From the NCBI RefSeq assembly GCF_004123675.1, contig NZ_CP035417.1:2843501-2907500 (forward strand): a stretch of DNA of 64,000 bases. Reading direction: 5' to 3'. Both the position numbers and the translations under genes were made by a program. Positions 45,465-53,454 of the stretch are shown piece by piece. The notes below the pieces were generated by a model, which did no database searches, was not told the DNA's origin, and saw only the letters and a list, made by a program, of their open reading frames with translations. Numbering within the stretch: position 1 is the stretch's first letter; every line of letters begins with the position of its first letter. Origin of the DNA: Leisingera sp. NJS204 (GTDB taxonomy: Bacteria > Pseudomonadota > Alphaproteobacteria > Rhodobacterales > Rhodobacteraceae).

Positions 45465-46439
45465 ATGAAGAAATTGACCAGACTGCTTGCCGCCACCGCG
45501 TTGACGGCGGCTGCCGCCCTGCCCGCCGCTGCGGAGACCTGGGACATGCCGATGGCCTATTCGGCCTCCAACTTCCACTCGGCCACAGGTGCCGAGTTTG
45601 CTGAATGCGTGACCACCGGCACCGGCGGCGAAGTTGAGATCAAGACGCATCCGTCTGGCGCGCTGTTCAAAGGCGCCGACATCAAACGCGCGGTGCAGAC
45701 CGGCCAGGCACCGATTGGCGAGCGGCTGCTGTCCGGCCACCAGAATGAGAACGCGTTGTTCGGCTTTGACTCGATCCCGTTCCTGGCGACCTCGTTTGAT
45801 GACAGCGACAAGCTGTGGAAAGCCGCCAAACCAGCGATTGAGACGCTGCTGGCCGAGCAGAACCTGACACTGCTTTATGCCGTGCCGTGGCCGCCGCAGG
45901 GGCTGTATTTCAAAAACGAGGTGAATTCGGTAGCCGAGATGAAGGGCATCAAGTTCCGCTCCTACAACAATGCCACCTCGCGGCTTGCAGAGCTGACGGG
46001 CATGCTGCCGGTGACCATCGAGGCGGCTGAGATCAGCCAGGCCTTTGCCACTGGTGTTGCGGAATCCATGGTCTCGTCCGGCTCCACCGGTTACGACCGC
46101 AAAGTCTGGGAAAGCCTGAGCTATTTCTATGAAGTGGACGCCTGGCTGCCGCGCAACTACGTGTTTGTGAACACCGAAATCTGGAACGGCACATCCCCGG
46201 CCAACCGGAACGTGATCCAGGGCTGCGCCAAGCTGGCCGAATACGCGGGCAACTGGCGCGCCAAGGAATACACCGGGTTCACCCTGCAAGGTCTGCGTGA
46301 TGGCGGCATGACTGTCGGCCCGGCTTCGGATCAGATGGCGGGCGAGCTGAAGGAAATCGGCGTCACCATGACCAATGAATGGCTGGAAGCCGCAGGTGAC
46401 GAGGGCAAGGCCATCGTCGACGCCTTCCGCGCCGACTAA
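45465..46439 (+). CDS. dctP: TRAP transporter substrate-binding protein
   Basis: 324 residues, periplasmic. Signal peptide ends LPAAAET. DctP-fold features include GAPIGERLLSG-like QAPIGERLLSG, the carboxylate-binding Arg region MKGIKFRSYNNATSRLAEL near residue 165, and VAESMVSSGSTGYDRKVW. Ligand is probably a carboxylate such as an amino, imino or hydroxy acid. GGGAGAAG precedes the ATG. Binding protein, small and large permease genes follow in order. Confidence 0.93.
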   Translation: MKKLTRLLAATALTAAAALPAAAETWDMPMAYSASNFHSATGAEFAECVTTGTGGEVEIKTHPSGALFKGADIKRAVQTGQAPIGERLLSGHQNENALFGFDSIPFLATSFDDSDKLWKAAKPAIETLLAEQNLTLLYAVPWPPQGLYFKNEVNSVAEMKGIKFRSYNNATSRLAELTGMLPVTIEAAEISQAFATGVAESMVSSGSTGYDRKVWESLSYFYEVDAWLPRNYVFVNTEIWNGTSPANRNVIQGCAKLAEYAGNWRAKEYTGFTLQGLRDGGMTVGPASDQMAGELKEIGVTMTNEWLEAAGDEGKAIVDAFRAD

Positions 46440-46451
46440 TCAGACCGATTG

Positions 46452-46482
46452 ATACGGGCGGCGCGGCAGGTGCCGCCCGTAT
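46452..46482 (+). other. intercistronic hairpin in the TRAP operon
   Basis: ATACGGGCGGC pairs perfectly with GCCGCCCGTAT around a 9-base loop, between dctP and dctQ. No T run of terminator length follows. Such structures usually stabilise the binding-protein mRNA, letting it exceed the permease message. Confidence 0.7.
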
Positions 46483-46512
46483 TCTCATAAAAGAACGACT
46501 GATGGGGATGAT

Positions 46513-47046
46513 ATGACTGTGCTCAGGGGGCTGCGCTCCGGACTCGATTTTCTGTATTTTGCGGCGGGGGTGCTGGCCGCCTTTTGCCTGATTGCCATTT
46601 TAGGCCTGATCGTTGTCCAGATGCTGGCCCGCTGGACCGGTGAAGTCTTCCCTGGCGCGCCGGATTACGCTGGCTATGCAATGGCCGCGGCGTCTTTCCT
46701 GGCTTTTGCCAATGCGCTGAACCGGGGCAGCCATATCCGGGTGTCGATCCTGCTGAATGCAGTGCCCGATGGTTTCCGCCGGATGCTGGAGATCTGGTGT
46801 TTTGGCATCGGCACTGGGGTGATGTGGTATTTCACCTATTACGCCTACCGCTTTGTCTACTGGAGCTGGAAATTCAACGACGTGAGCCAGGGCCAGGACC
46901 GCACGCCCTTGTGGATACCGCAAAGCGTGATGCTGTTCGGCGGCGCCGTTCTGGCCGTCGCCCTCACCGACCATCTGATCCATGTGATTTTTCGCGGCGA
47001 CCACCGCATCACCCGGGATCTGGACGACCAGAGCCACGCGGAGTAA
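46513..47046 (+). CDS. dctQ: TRAP transporter small permease
   Basis: 177 residues with four hydrophobic segments (FLYFAAGVLAAFCLIAILGL at the start; VMLFGGAVLAVALTDHLIHV at the end). Family pattern WTGEVFPGAPDYAGYAMAAA and RGSHIRVSIL. It partners with DctM in the inner membrane. Confidence 0.93.
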   Translation: MTVLRGLRSGLDFLYFAAGVLAAFCLIAILGLIVVQMLARWTGEVFPGAPDYAGYAMAAASFLAFANALNRGSHIRVSILLNAVPDGFRRMLEIWCFGIGTGVMWYFTYYAYRFVYWSWKFNDVSQGQDRTPLWIPQSVMLFGGAVLAVALTDHLIHVIFRGDHRITRDLDDQSHAE

Positions 47047-47051
47047 GCCCC

Positions 47052-48362
47052 ATGGAAAATATCTCAGTCATCATTCTGTTTCTCTTCGTGCTGTTCACCC
47101 TTCTGGGGTCCGGCGTCTGGGTTGGCCTGGCGCTGATGGGCGTGGCCTGGGTCGGCATGGAGCTGTTCACCACACGGCCCGTGGGCGATGTCATGCTGAC
47201 CACGATCTGGTCGGCGTCTTCCAGCTGGACCTTGACGGCACTGCCGATGTTCATCTGGATGGGGGAAATCCTCTATCGGACGCGATTGTCCGAGGACATG
47301 TTCAAAGGGCTGGCGCCCTGGATGGCGCCTTTGCCCGGCGGGCTGGTGCATACCAATATCGTCGGCTGCACGGTGTTTGCCGCGGTCTCCGGCTCCTCTG
47401 CGGCAACACTGACCACCGTGGGCAAGATGTCGATCCCCGAACTGCGCAAGCGCAACTATCCTGAAACCATGGTGATCGGCACGCTGACGGGTGCTGCAAC
47501 GCTGGGGCTGATGATCCCGCCGTCGCTGACACTGATTGTCTATGGCGTCACCATCAATGAATCGATCACCAAGCTGTTCTTTGCCGGCATCCTGCCGGGG
47601 CTGGTGCTGGCAGCGATGTTCATGGGCTATGTGGCGATCTATTCCAAGGTCGGCAAGGACTGGAACCCAACCCCCGAGGCCAAGCTGAGCTTTGCCGAGA
47701 AGGTGAAGAACTCCCGCTTCCTGGCGCCGGTGATTGCGCTGATCATTGTGGTGATCGGGTCAATGTACCTAGGCATTGCCACCGCGACCGAGGCCGCAGC
47801 ATTCGGGGTCATCGGTTCGCTGCTGCTGGCATTGGGCCAAGGCTCGCTGAACTGGAAGACCTTCACCGAAAGCCTGATGGGCGCCACCCGCACCAGTGCG
47901 ATGATTGCGCTGATCCTGGCCGGCGCGGCCTTCCTGTCGCTGTCGATGGGGTTCACCGGCCTGCCGCGCGGGCTGGCGGATCTGATTGCCGGCTGGGAGC
48001 TCACGCGGCTGGAGCTTTTGATGGTGCTGCTGGTGTTCTACATCGTGCTGGGCTGCTTCCTGGATGGCATCTCTTCGGTGGTGCTGACCATGGCGGTGGT
48101 AGAGCCGATGATCCGGCAGGCGGGCATCGACCTGATCTGGTTCGGCATCTTCATCGTGGTTGTGGTGGAAATGGCGCAGATCACCCCGCCGATCGGCTTC
48201 AACCTGTTTGTGATGCAGGGCATGACCCACCACGAGATGAGCTATATCGCCCGTGCCGCGATTCCGATGTTTCTGATCATGGTGCTGATGGTGTTTGTGC
48301 TGATCGCCTTCCCGGAGCTGGCGACCTACCTGCCGAACAACCTGCGGCCAGGGCCTGCCTAG
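47052..48362 (+). CDS. dctM: TRAP transporter large permease
   Basis: 436 residues, about 12 membrane segments. DctM signatures: GCTVFAAVSGSSAATLTTVG, IGTLTGAATLGLMIPPSLTL, and the C-terminal EMAQITPPIGFNLFVMQG. Uses the Na+ or proton gradient to import the DctP ligand. ATG at 47052, five bases after dctQ. Confidence 0.95.
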   Translation: MENISVIILFLFVLFTLLGSGVWVGLALMGVAWVGMELFTTRPVGDVMLTTIWSASSSWTLTALPMFIWMGEILYRTRLSEDMFKGLAPWMAPLPGGLVHTNIVGCTVFAAVSGSSAATLTTVGKMSIPELRKRNYPETMVIGTLTGAATLGLMIPPSLTLIVYGVTINESITKLFFAGILPGLVLAAMFMGYVAIYSKVGKDWNPTPEAKLSFAEKVKNSRFLAPVIALIIVVIGSMYLGIATATEAAAFGVIGSLLLALGQGSLNWKTFTESLMGATRTSAMIALILAGAAFLSLSMGFTGLPRGLADLIAGWELTRLELLMVLLVFYIVLGCFLDGISSVVLTMAVVEPMIRQAGIDLIWFGIFIVVVVEMAQITPPIGFNLFVMQGMTHHEMSYIARAAIPMFLIMVLMVFVLIAFPELATYLPNNLRPGPA

Positions 48363-48366
48363 CCTC

Positions 48367-49305
48367 ATGCTGCGCGCGCTCGCCTTTGCCGCCCGGCATG
48401 GGCGGGCCGCGCTGGTTCTGGGGCTATTGGCCGGGCTGTTGCTGCCCGGTCTTGCCGCAACGCTTCAGCCCTGGCTGCCGGAAATGGTGGCCGGGCTTTT
48501 GTTTTTGAACGCCTACAGGATCGGCTTGCGCAAGGCTGCCGGCGGGCTGGCGGACGGGATTGGCACCGTCAAAGCCATTGCGCTGCTGCAAGTGGGGCTG
48601 CCGCTGCTGGCCTTGGGGCTGGCATCATTGTTCGGCGTGGCGCAGACCCCCGCCGCTGTGGCGCTGATCCTGATGCTGAGCGCGCCTTCGGTCACCGGCA
48701 GCCCCAATATCACCGCGCTGATGGGGCATGCGCCGGAACCTGCCTTCCGCTTGCTGATCCTTGGCACCGCGCTGATGCCGCTGACAGTAATTCCAGTATT
48801 TCTGCTGGCCCCCGGCCTGGGAGGCCTTGGGGATGTGCTGCGCGCGGCAGGGCGGCTCATTGGCGTGATTGGCATCACCGTGGTCTGCGCCTTCCTGCTG
48901 CGCCGCCTGACCCTGCCGCAACTGCGCGAGGATCAGGCCAAGGCTATCGACGGGCTGACAGTGATCGCGCTGGCAGTGATCGTGGTTGGCCTGATGGCGG
49001 CGCTGGGGCCTGCGTTGCGCGCCATGCCTTTGCTGGTGCTGCAATGGCTGGGCTTTGCGCTGGCTGCCAACCTCGGCCTGCAGGCGCTGACATTCGCAGT
49101 GATGCGCCGCCGCGCGGGCAGTGGGGCCGTGCCAGTCTCCGTTGTCGCCGGCAACCGGAACTTCGCTCTGTTTCTGATCGCCCTGCCCGCAGCCACAACC
49201 GATCCGCTGCTGATCTTTCTGGGCTGCTACCAGATCCCGATGTATCTGACCGCAATCCTGATGAAGCCGCTATACGGTCGCGCAGCACTCAGGACAGAAA
49301 TGTAA
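48367..49305 (+). CDS. BASS-like (bile acid:sodium symporter-type) membrane protein
   Basis: 312 residues with eight to ten hydrophobic segments. GLLAGLLLPGLAATLQPWLPEMV and ALILMLSAPSVTGSPNITAL resemble the BASS superfamily core, with a helix-breaking PSVTGSPN stretch like the substrate-site crossover. It begins four bases after dctM and may add a second, perhaps efflux, route for the same pathway. Family assignment is moderate. It ends 17 bases inside the convergent gene. Confidence 0.7.
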   Translation: MLRALAFAARHGRAALVLGLLAGLLLPGLAATLQPWLPEMVAGLLFLNAYRIGLRKAAGGLADGIGTVKAIALLQVGLPLLALGLASLFGVAQTPAAVALILMLSAPSVTGSPNITALMGHAPEPAFRLLILGTALMPLTVIPVFLLAPGLGGLGDVLRAAGRLIGVIGITVVCAFLLRRLTLPQLREDQAKAIDGLTVIALAVIVVGLMAALGPALRAMPLLVLQWLGFALAANLGLQALTFAVMRRRAGSGAVPVSVVAGNRNFALFLIALPAATTDPLLIFLGCYQIPMYLTAILMKPLYGRAALRTEM

Positions 49306-50191
49306 CGCCAGTCATCCGGCGGATCAGCTCGGCATCAGCCTGGTAGCTTTCACTCATCTCATCCACCAGCGGCTGCGACCAGCCCGGCAGATCGATTTCC
49401 TCCTCCACCGCCTCCTCCGAGTGGAAGTAGCTGAGGAACAGTGCGCGCACCCGTTCACGCTGGTCTTCCGACAGGCCGGGACGGTTTGCCAGATAGGCCT
49501 CCAGCCGCTCGTATCCCGCCTCCGAAATGATGCCGCGGGTAATATCCAGTTCGCCGTCAAAACGGAAACCGTCGCCCAAACCCGTCACCTGCCCCAAAAT
49601 GTTGGGCCAGATCACCGGCGTTTCCTCGTTGCACCAGACCGTGATGCGGCAGCCGGGGTTGCTGTCCTGAATATCTGCAACCACGTCCGACCAGCGCAGA
49701 TTCAGAAAATCCGTGCCTGCGGCAAACTGCTCCCAGGTGCGGTTGGACTGGGATTTAAACACCGGTCCGATCAGCGTGGCCGGATTGCGCAGGCCCAGGA
49801 AAAACTCGCACGGATTGCCCGGGAAGACTGTTCTCAGCGCCGCGGCATTGCTGCCCGCATTGCGATAGAGCCGCCCGCCGTTGAGCATCCAGCCCGGCAC
49901 CCCGAGAAAACCGGAGTTGGTCAGGATGATCCGCGAAACACTCTGATCCTTGACCATGCCGTCCAGCAGCGCCGCGCGTTCCTGGTCGGTGACGGTGTCC
50001 TGGTTCTGCTTGCGCAGCATTTGATTGAGCGCTGCCATGTAGGTGCCCGGGCGGCGGATCATCACGCCCTGCGCCAGAAGCCGCTGCGCATCCTTGCGCA
50101 ACGACCAGGTCAGCTGGCCGTTGTCGGTGTTTGGCGCCCCGACGTGGAAAGCAAGGGTTATGTCCCGCATGTCAGTTTCTGCCTGGTTCAT
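49289..50191 (-). CDS. sulfotransferase-like protein with degenerate PAPS loop
   Basis: 300 residues, cytoplasmic. The N-terminus TLAFHVGAPNTDNGQLTWSL aligns by eye with the H-x-G-x-P-K-T-G-T-T loop that binds the 5'-phosphosulfate of PAPS, but the Lys is Asn and TGTT is TDNG. The following RKDAQRLLAQGVMIRRPG and mid-protein RIILTNSGFLG and FFLGLRNPATLIGPVF (a possible 3'-phosphate Arg region) keep the sulfotransferase layout. It is the last gene of the minus-strand glycan-type group. It may be an inactive or altered nucleotide-binding protein; family placement is inference. Confidence 0.6.
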   Translation of the reverse strand: MNQAETDMRDITLAFHVGAPNTDNGQLTWSLRKDAQRLLAQGVMIRRPGTYMAALNQMLRKQNQDTVTDQERAALLDGMVKDQSVSRIILTNSGFLGVPGWMLNGGRLYRNAGSNAAALRTVFPGNPCEFFLGLRNPATLIGPVFKSQSNRTWEQFAAGTDFLNLRWSDVVADIQDSNPGCRITVWCNEETPVIWPNILGQVTGLGDGFRFDGELDITRGIISEAGYERLEAYLANRPGLSEDQRERVRALFLSYFHSEEAVEEEIDLPGWSQPLVDEMSESYQADAELIRRMTGVTFLS

Positions 50192-50263
50192 CGTCCTGTC
50201 CGGTCTTCGCCCTTTCCCTGCTCAGCATTTGGTCCCGGCGCGCGGTCCGGCGGATTTCACATG

Positions 50264-51637
50264 TCATAGCCGCGCCTTCATCCGGCGGAAGAACCTGTCA
50301 TCCCGTTGGCGCAAAACATACTCGCAGGCTTGTTTCGCAAGACGCGGATGGCCGCGGTCCAAGGCCAGATTGGCCAGCTCCCGCTGAAACCGGGGGAATT
50401 CGTGGCGTTTGCGCAGCAGGCCATGAAACTGGTGCGGTGTCAGGTCACCGGAAATGGCGCCGCGGGCAATCTCCTGCAGGACGCCCATCTGCTGCAGCGA
50501 GGATCCCAGCCGGTGGCCCAGCAGCGGGCAGCGCCAGAAGGTGACATTTGCCCCGGAAAACCGCGCCGCATGGGCCGCGTCCGGCGCCACGTATGGGTCG
50601 AACATGATATGCACATCGCCCGCCGCCTGGCTGGCCAGGGAGGCATCCCCGAATGGTCCGGAAAAATCCCTGTCCCACACTTTCTTGTAGCGCATTTCCC
50701 AAGGCACCAAGGTCTTGTCGAGGGTGGATTGCGGGCTGATTGCAAACACCGTCGATCCGGGCGCCGCCGCCGCAAAGGCCGCCGCTGCATAGCCGCCCAT
50801 CGAGGCGCCGTAGAACACCACCCGTGAAAACTGCGCAAAGAAACCACTGTCGCGCAGTTCCTCGAACTTGGCGGACACTTCCTGATGGCGGAACCAGGTC
50901 CAGCCATTGGCCATCACCCCCAGCATCGACCAGCCCTGCGCCTCAATGAAGCTGAAGCCCCAGGGCCGCCGGTCATCGCGTTTGGTCATCGCAATATCAA
51001 GGTTGTCGAAGGTCACCACCAGCGTTTCGCCACGCGGCATGAACAAAAAGGAATGTTCTTCCAGCTCGTCAAAGAAGCCTTCCTTGCCGGCCAGCTGGCG
51101 GGCCACCTTGGACCACTCACCCGAGGGCGGCAGCACCTCCTGCGGTTCGGCGGAGAGGATTGCGAGGCCGTTCTTGCCAGCCTCCGGCGGCACCAGCGTA
51201 TTGCAGCTGCCATAGGCCTTGAGGAACGGGTAGCTGCCCGACCCTTTGCGGATTTCAATCACCAGACGGCTAAGCGGATGCAGCGCGCGGTCCAATATGG
51301 GCGCGGCGTTCTGGATCTTGTGGCGCGCGCCAAAGCTGTTCAGCGTCAGGATAACGTCATAGCTGCCCAAGTCCTGCGAAGGTGCCACAACCCGGATCGC
51401 GTCCCGGTCCACGCCGCCCTGTTCAAGCCGCGCCTTCCAGGTTTGCAGCTGCGCCGCATCGGGTTGTTTGGCCTGCCCCTTGCGGTCGCAGGAAACCAAA
51501 TCAATGGTGCAGCCGTAGCGCTGATACAGAAGGATGCACAACTCCGGTGCCTGACCGTTGATATCGGCGACCGTGCGAACGTCGTCGGCATCCAGTGCCG
51601 GCAGCACGCCTTTGAAATCAAATCCTTCACTCATCAT
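50264..51637 (-). CDS. alpha/beta-hydrolase fused to a methyltransferase-like domain
   Basis: 457 residues. Residues about 1-170 resemble the C-terminal methyltransferase-like domain of the next protein upstream (51778-53346): LLYQRYGCTIDLV matches LLHRRYGCSIALI, and LVIEIRKGSGSYPFLKAYG matches IVLDIRKGSGGIGAMKSFG. The second part is an alpha/beta-hydrolase core with nucleophile elbow VVFYGASMGGYAAAAFA and PWGFSFIEAQGWSMLGV, as in polysaccharide-region hydrolases. It may deacylate or modify a surface glycan. Start ATG ATG at 51637/51634 is not certain. Confidence 0.7.
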   Translation of the reverse strand: MMSEGFDFKGVLPALDADDVRTVADINGQAPELCILLYQRYGCTIDLVSCDRKGQAKQPDAAQLQTWKARLEQGGVDRDAIRVVAPSQDLGSYDVILTLNSFGARHKIQNAAPILDRALHPLSRLVIEIRKGSGSYPFLKAYGSCNTLVPPEAGKNGLAILSAEPQEVLPPSGEWSKVARQLAGKEGFFDELEEHSFLFMPRGETLVVTFDNLDIAMTKRDDRRPWGFSFIEAQGWSMLGVMANGWTWFRHQEVSAKFEELRDSGFFAQFSRVVFYGASMGGYAAAAFAAAAPGSTVFAISPQSTLDKTLVPWEMRYKKVWDRDFSGPFGDASLASQAAGDVHIMFDPYVAPDAAHAARFSGANVTFWRCPLLGHRLGSSLQQMGVLQEIARGAISGDLTPHQFHGLLRKRHEFPRFQRELANLALDRGHPRLAKQACEYVLRQRDDRFFRRMKARL

Positions 51638-51777
51638 CCGTCGTCAACTGCCCTTCAGGGACTCCCCGGCACCGGGCCGCCCCGTGCCGGCAGCCATCTG
51701 CCCGTGGAAAACACCGCAATTCCGCAGCCTTCTTTTGCGCTGCTCTATCCGAAAAAGATTAAGGATCCGGTTACCGG

Positions 51778-53346
51778 TCACGCCTCTTGTCCGGCACGGG
51801 TCAGAACTGTGGAATATTTGCCGTGCTTGGCCAGGACCTTGACAGTGCCGAAACTTTTCATGGCGCCAATGCCGCCGGACCCCTTGCGGATATCCAGAAC
51901 AATCCCGCCGCCAGGGCTGATCTGGCTGTTGAACAGATCCTGATAGGTGCCGACGGGATAGTGGAACCCGCAAGACGCAAGGCTGATCACCAGATCAAAG
52001 GCACCAAGCGCTGCGGTGTCTTCGGTCTTGGGATTGATGGTGGTGATTTTTCCGGCCGGCACGCCGTTCTTTTCCAGAAACGCGCGGGCGGTCTCAAGGC
52101 TGGTATAGCCTGCGCCCTCCCCCTCAAAGCCGAAATGACGGCTGTTGCCCTCTTCGATATCAATCAGCGCGATGCTGCAGCCATAGCGGCGGTGCAGCAG
52201 CAGGCTGGCAAAGGCATACCCGCAGCCGATGTCCGCGGCCCGTTCGGGCGCTATGGGATCGGTGGCCTTCAGAAAGAAATCACATTCCCGTTCCGCGATC
52301 CGGATCGATTCATGCAGAATGTGCTGCCGCTGCGACCGGGCTTCTGCCAGCAGCAGTTCTTCGTCACCTGCCATCCAGTCCTTGATGGTCTGGCCGGAAC
52401 TTGCCAATTCCGAGCGTTGCAGCAGGATGTTGGCGACGTCCTGGTCGCTGAACATCGAGTAATCCAGCGCTGCCGGGTCGGTTTTTTCCACGGGTATTTC
52501 TTCCGGTTCAGGGGCCGGTTGCAGCAGGTGGCGGGTTTTTTCCGCATCAATCCCATGCTGGGCCAGCAAATCATGGACATAGCAGCCTTCGGCGGGCACG
52601 CCGCCGTATTTGGCCGCGATGTTGCGGAAGCGGCGGCCCCAGAAGTGGATCGACAGCGTGTCGCTGCGGATATGGCCGCGTGCCTGGTTCGGGCGGTTCG
52701 GGTTCAGCACCACACCGGCCCGCTTGAACGGTACAGGATAAATCACATGGCCAGGACGGGAATTCTTGACCTCTCCGGTTTCCTGAAGGAACCAGGTGAG
52801 CGCGTCCGGCCCCCAGACCCCCCAGGGCAAAAGCGAGACATGAACCCCCTGCCCGCTGTCCTTAAGCGCCTGCAGTTCGGCCTGTTTTTCAGCGCTGTAC
52901 CAGGGCGGTATGGGATATTCATCGCTGGTGAAGCGCAGCATCGCCGCCAGGGTCTTGGAGGTTTTGGGCAGCCGCAGAACCCCGTTGTTGACCATCGGTT
53001 TGTCGTCTGAGATCCAGCCATGGAAATGCTTGCCCTTGATGTTCCAGGGCTGGCAGCAATAGGCATCGGTATCAGCCCAGATGTAATTGGTCTTGCGCAG
53101 CAAATGCAGGCGGAAGACATCGGCATGATAGGCCGGGCTGCCGGTGCGGGCGTGGCGGATGATGCGGTCGGCAGGCAGGATCTCATTGGCATCCGCTACT
53201 TGCACCCCGTCTGGCACGCCCTTGACCTCGTCATAGGTGAATAGCACCACCTCGTGGCCGTGATCCAGAAAGGACTGCAGGCAAAGCTGCTCCAGCCAGC
53301 TGAGTTCTGGACCCACCCATAGTGACGCAATGGCCGGAAGTGCCAT
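51778..53346 (-). CDS. glycosyltransferase fused to a methyltransferase-like domain
   Basis: 522 residues. The N-terminal half is a GT32/capsule-type glycosyltransferase: ASLWVGPELSWLEQLCLQSF, HADVFRLHLLRK and the DXD-type YIWADTDAYCCQPW (near residue 117). The C-terminal half (about 350-520) has a SAM-like loop AADIGCGYAFASLLLHRRYG and the LDIRKGSGG stretch shared with the next protein. GAGGGG precedes the ATG at 53346. It probably transfers a sugar to a surface polysaccharide and may methylate it. Confidence 0.8.
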   Translation of the reverse strand: MALPAIASLWVGPELSWLEQLCLQSFLDHGHEVVLFTYDEVKGVPDGVQVADANEILPADRIIRHARTGSPAYHADVFRLHLLRKTNYIWADTDAYCCQPWNIKGKHFHGWISDDKPMVNNGVLRLPKTSKTLAAMLRFTSDEYPIPPWYSAEKQAELQALKDSGQGVHVSLLPWGVWGPDALTWFLQETGEVKNSRPGHVIYPVPFKRAGVVLNPNRPNQARGHIRSDTLSIHFWGRRFRNIAAKYGGVPAEGCYVHDLLAQHGIDAEKTRHLLQPAPEPEEIPVEKTDPAALDYSMFSDQDVANILLQRSELASSGQTIKDWMAGDEELLLAEARSQRQHILHESIRIAERECDFFLKATDPIAPERAADIGCGYAFASLLLHRRYGCSIALIDIEEGNSRHFGFEGEGAGYTSLETARAFLEKNGVPAGKITTINPKTEDTAALGAFDLVISLASCGFHYPVGTYQDLFNSQISPGGGIVLDIRKGSGGIGAMKSFGTVKVLAKHGKYSTVLTRAGQEA

Positions 53347-53454
53347 GATGACTGCCCCTCAAAAAACTAATTAATGCAGCTGTTTATCAGTGCTTCTTTG
53401 TTAACGGAATTTAGCCCGCGGCCCGGAGTCCTGTCAATGTGCAGACCACCGGGA

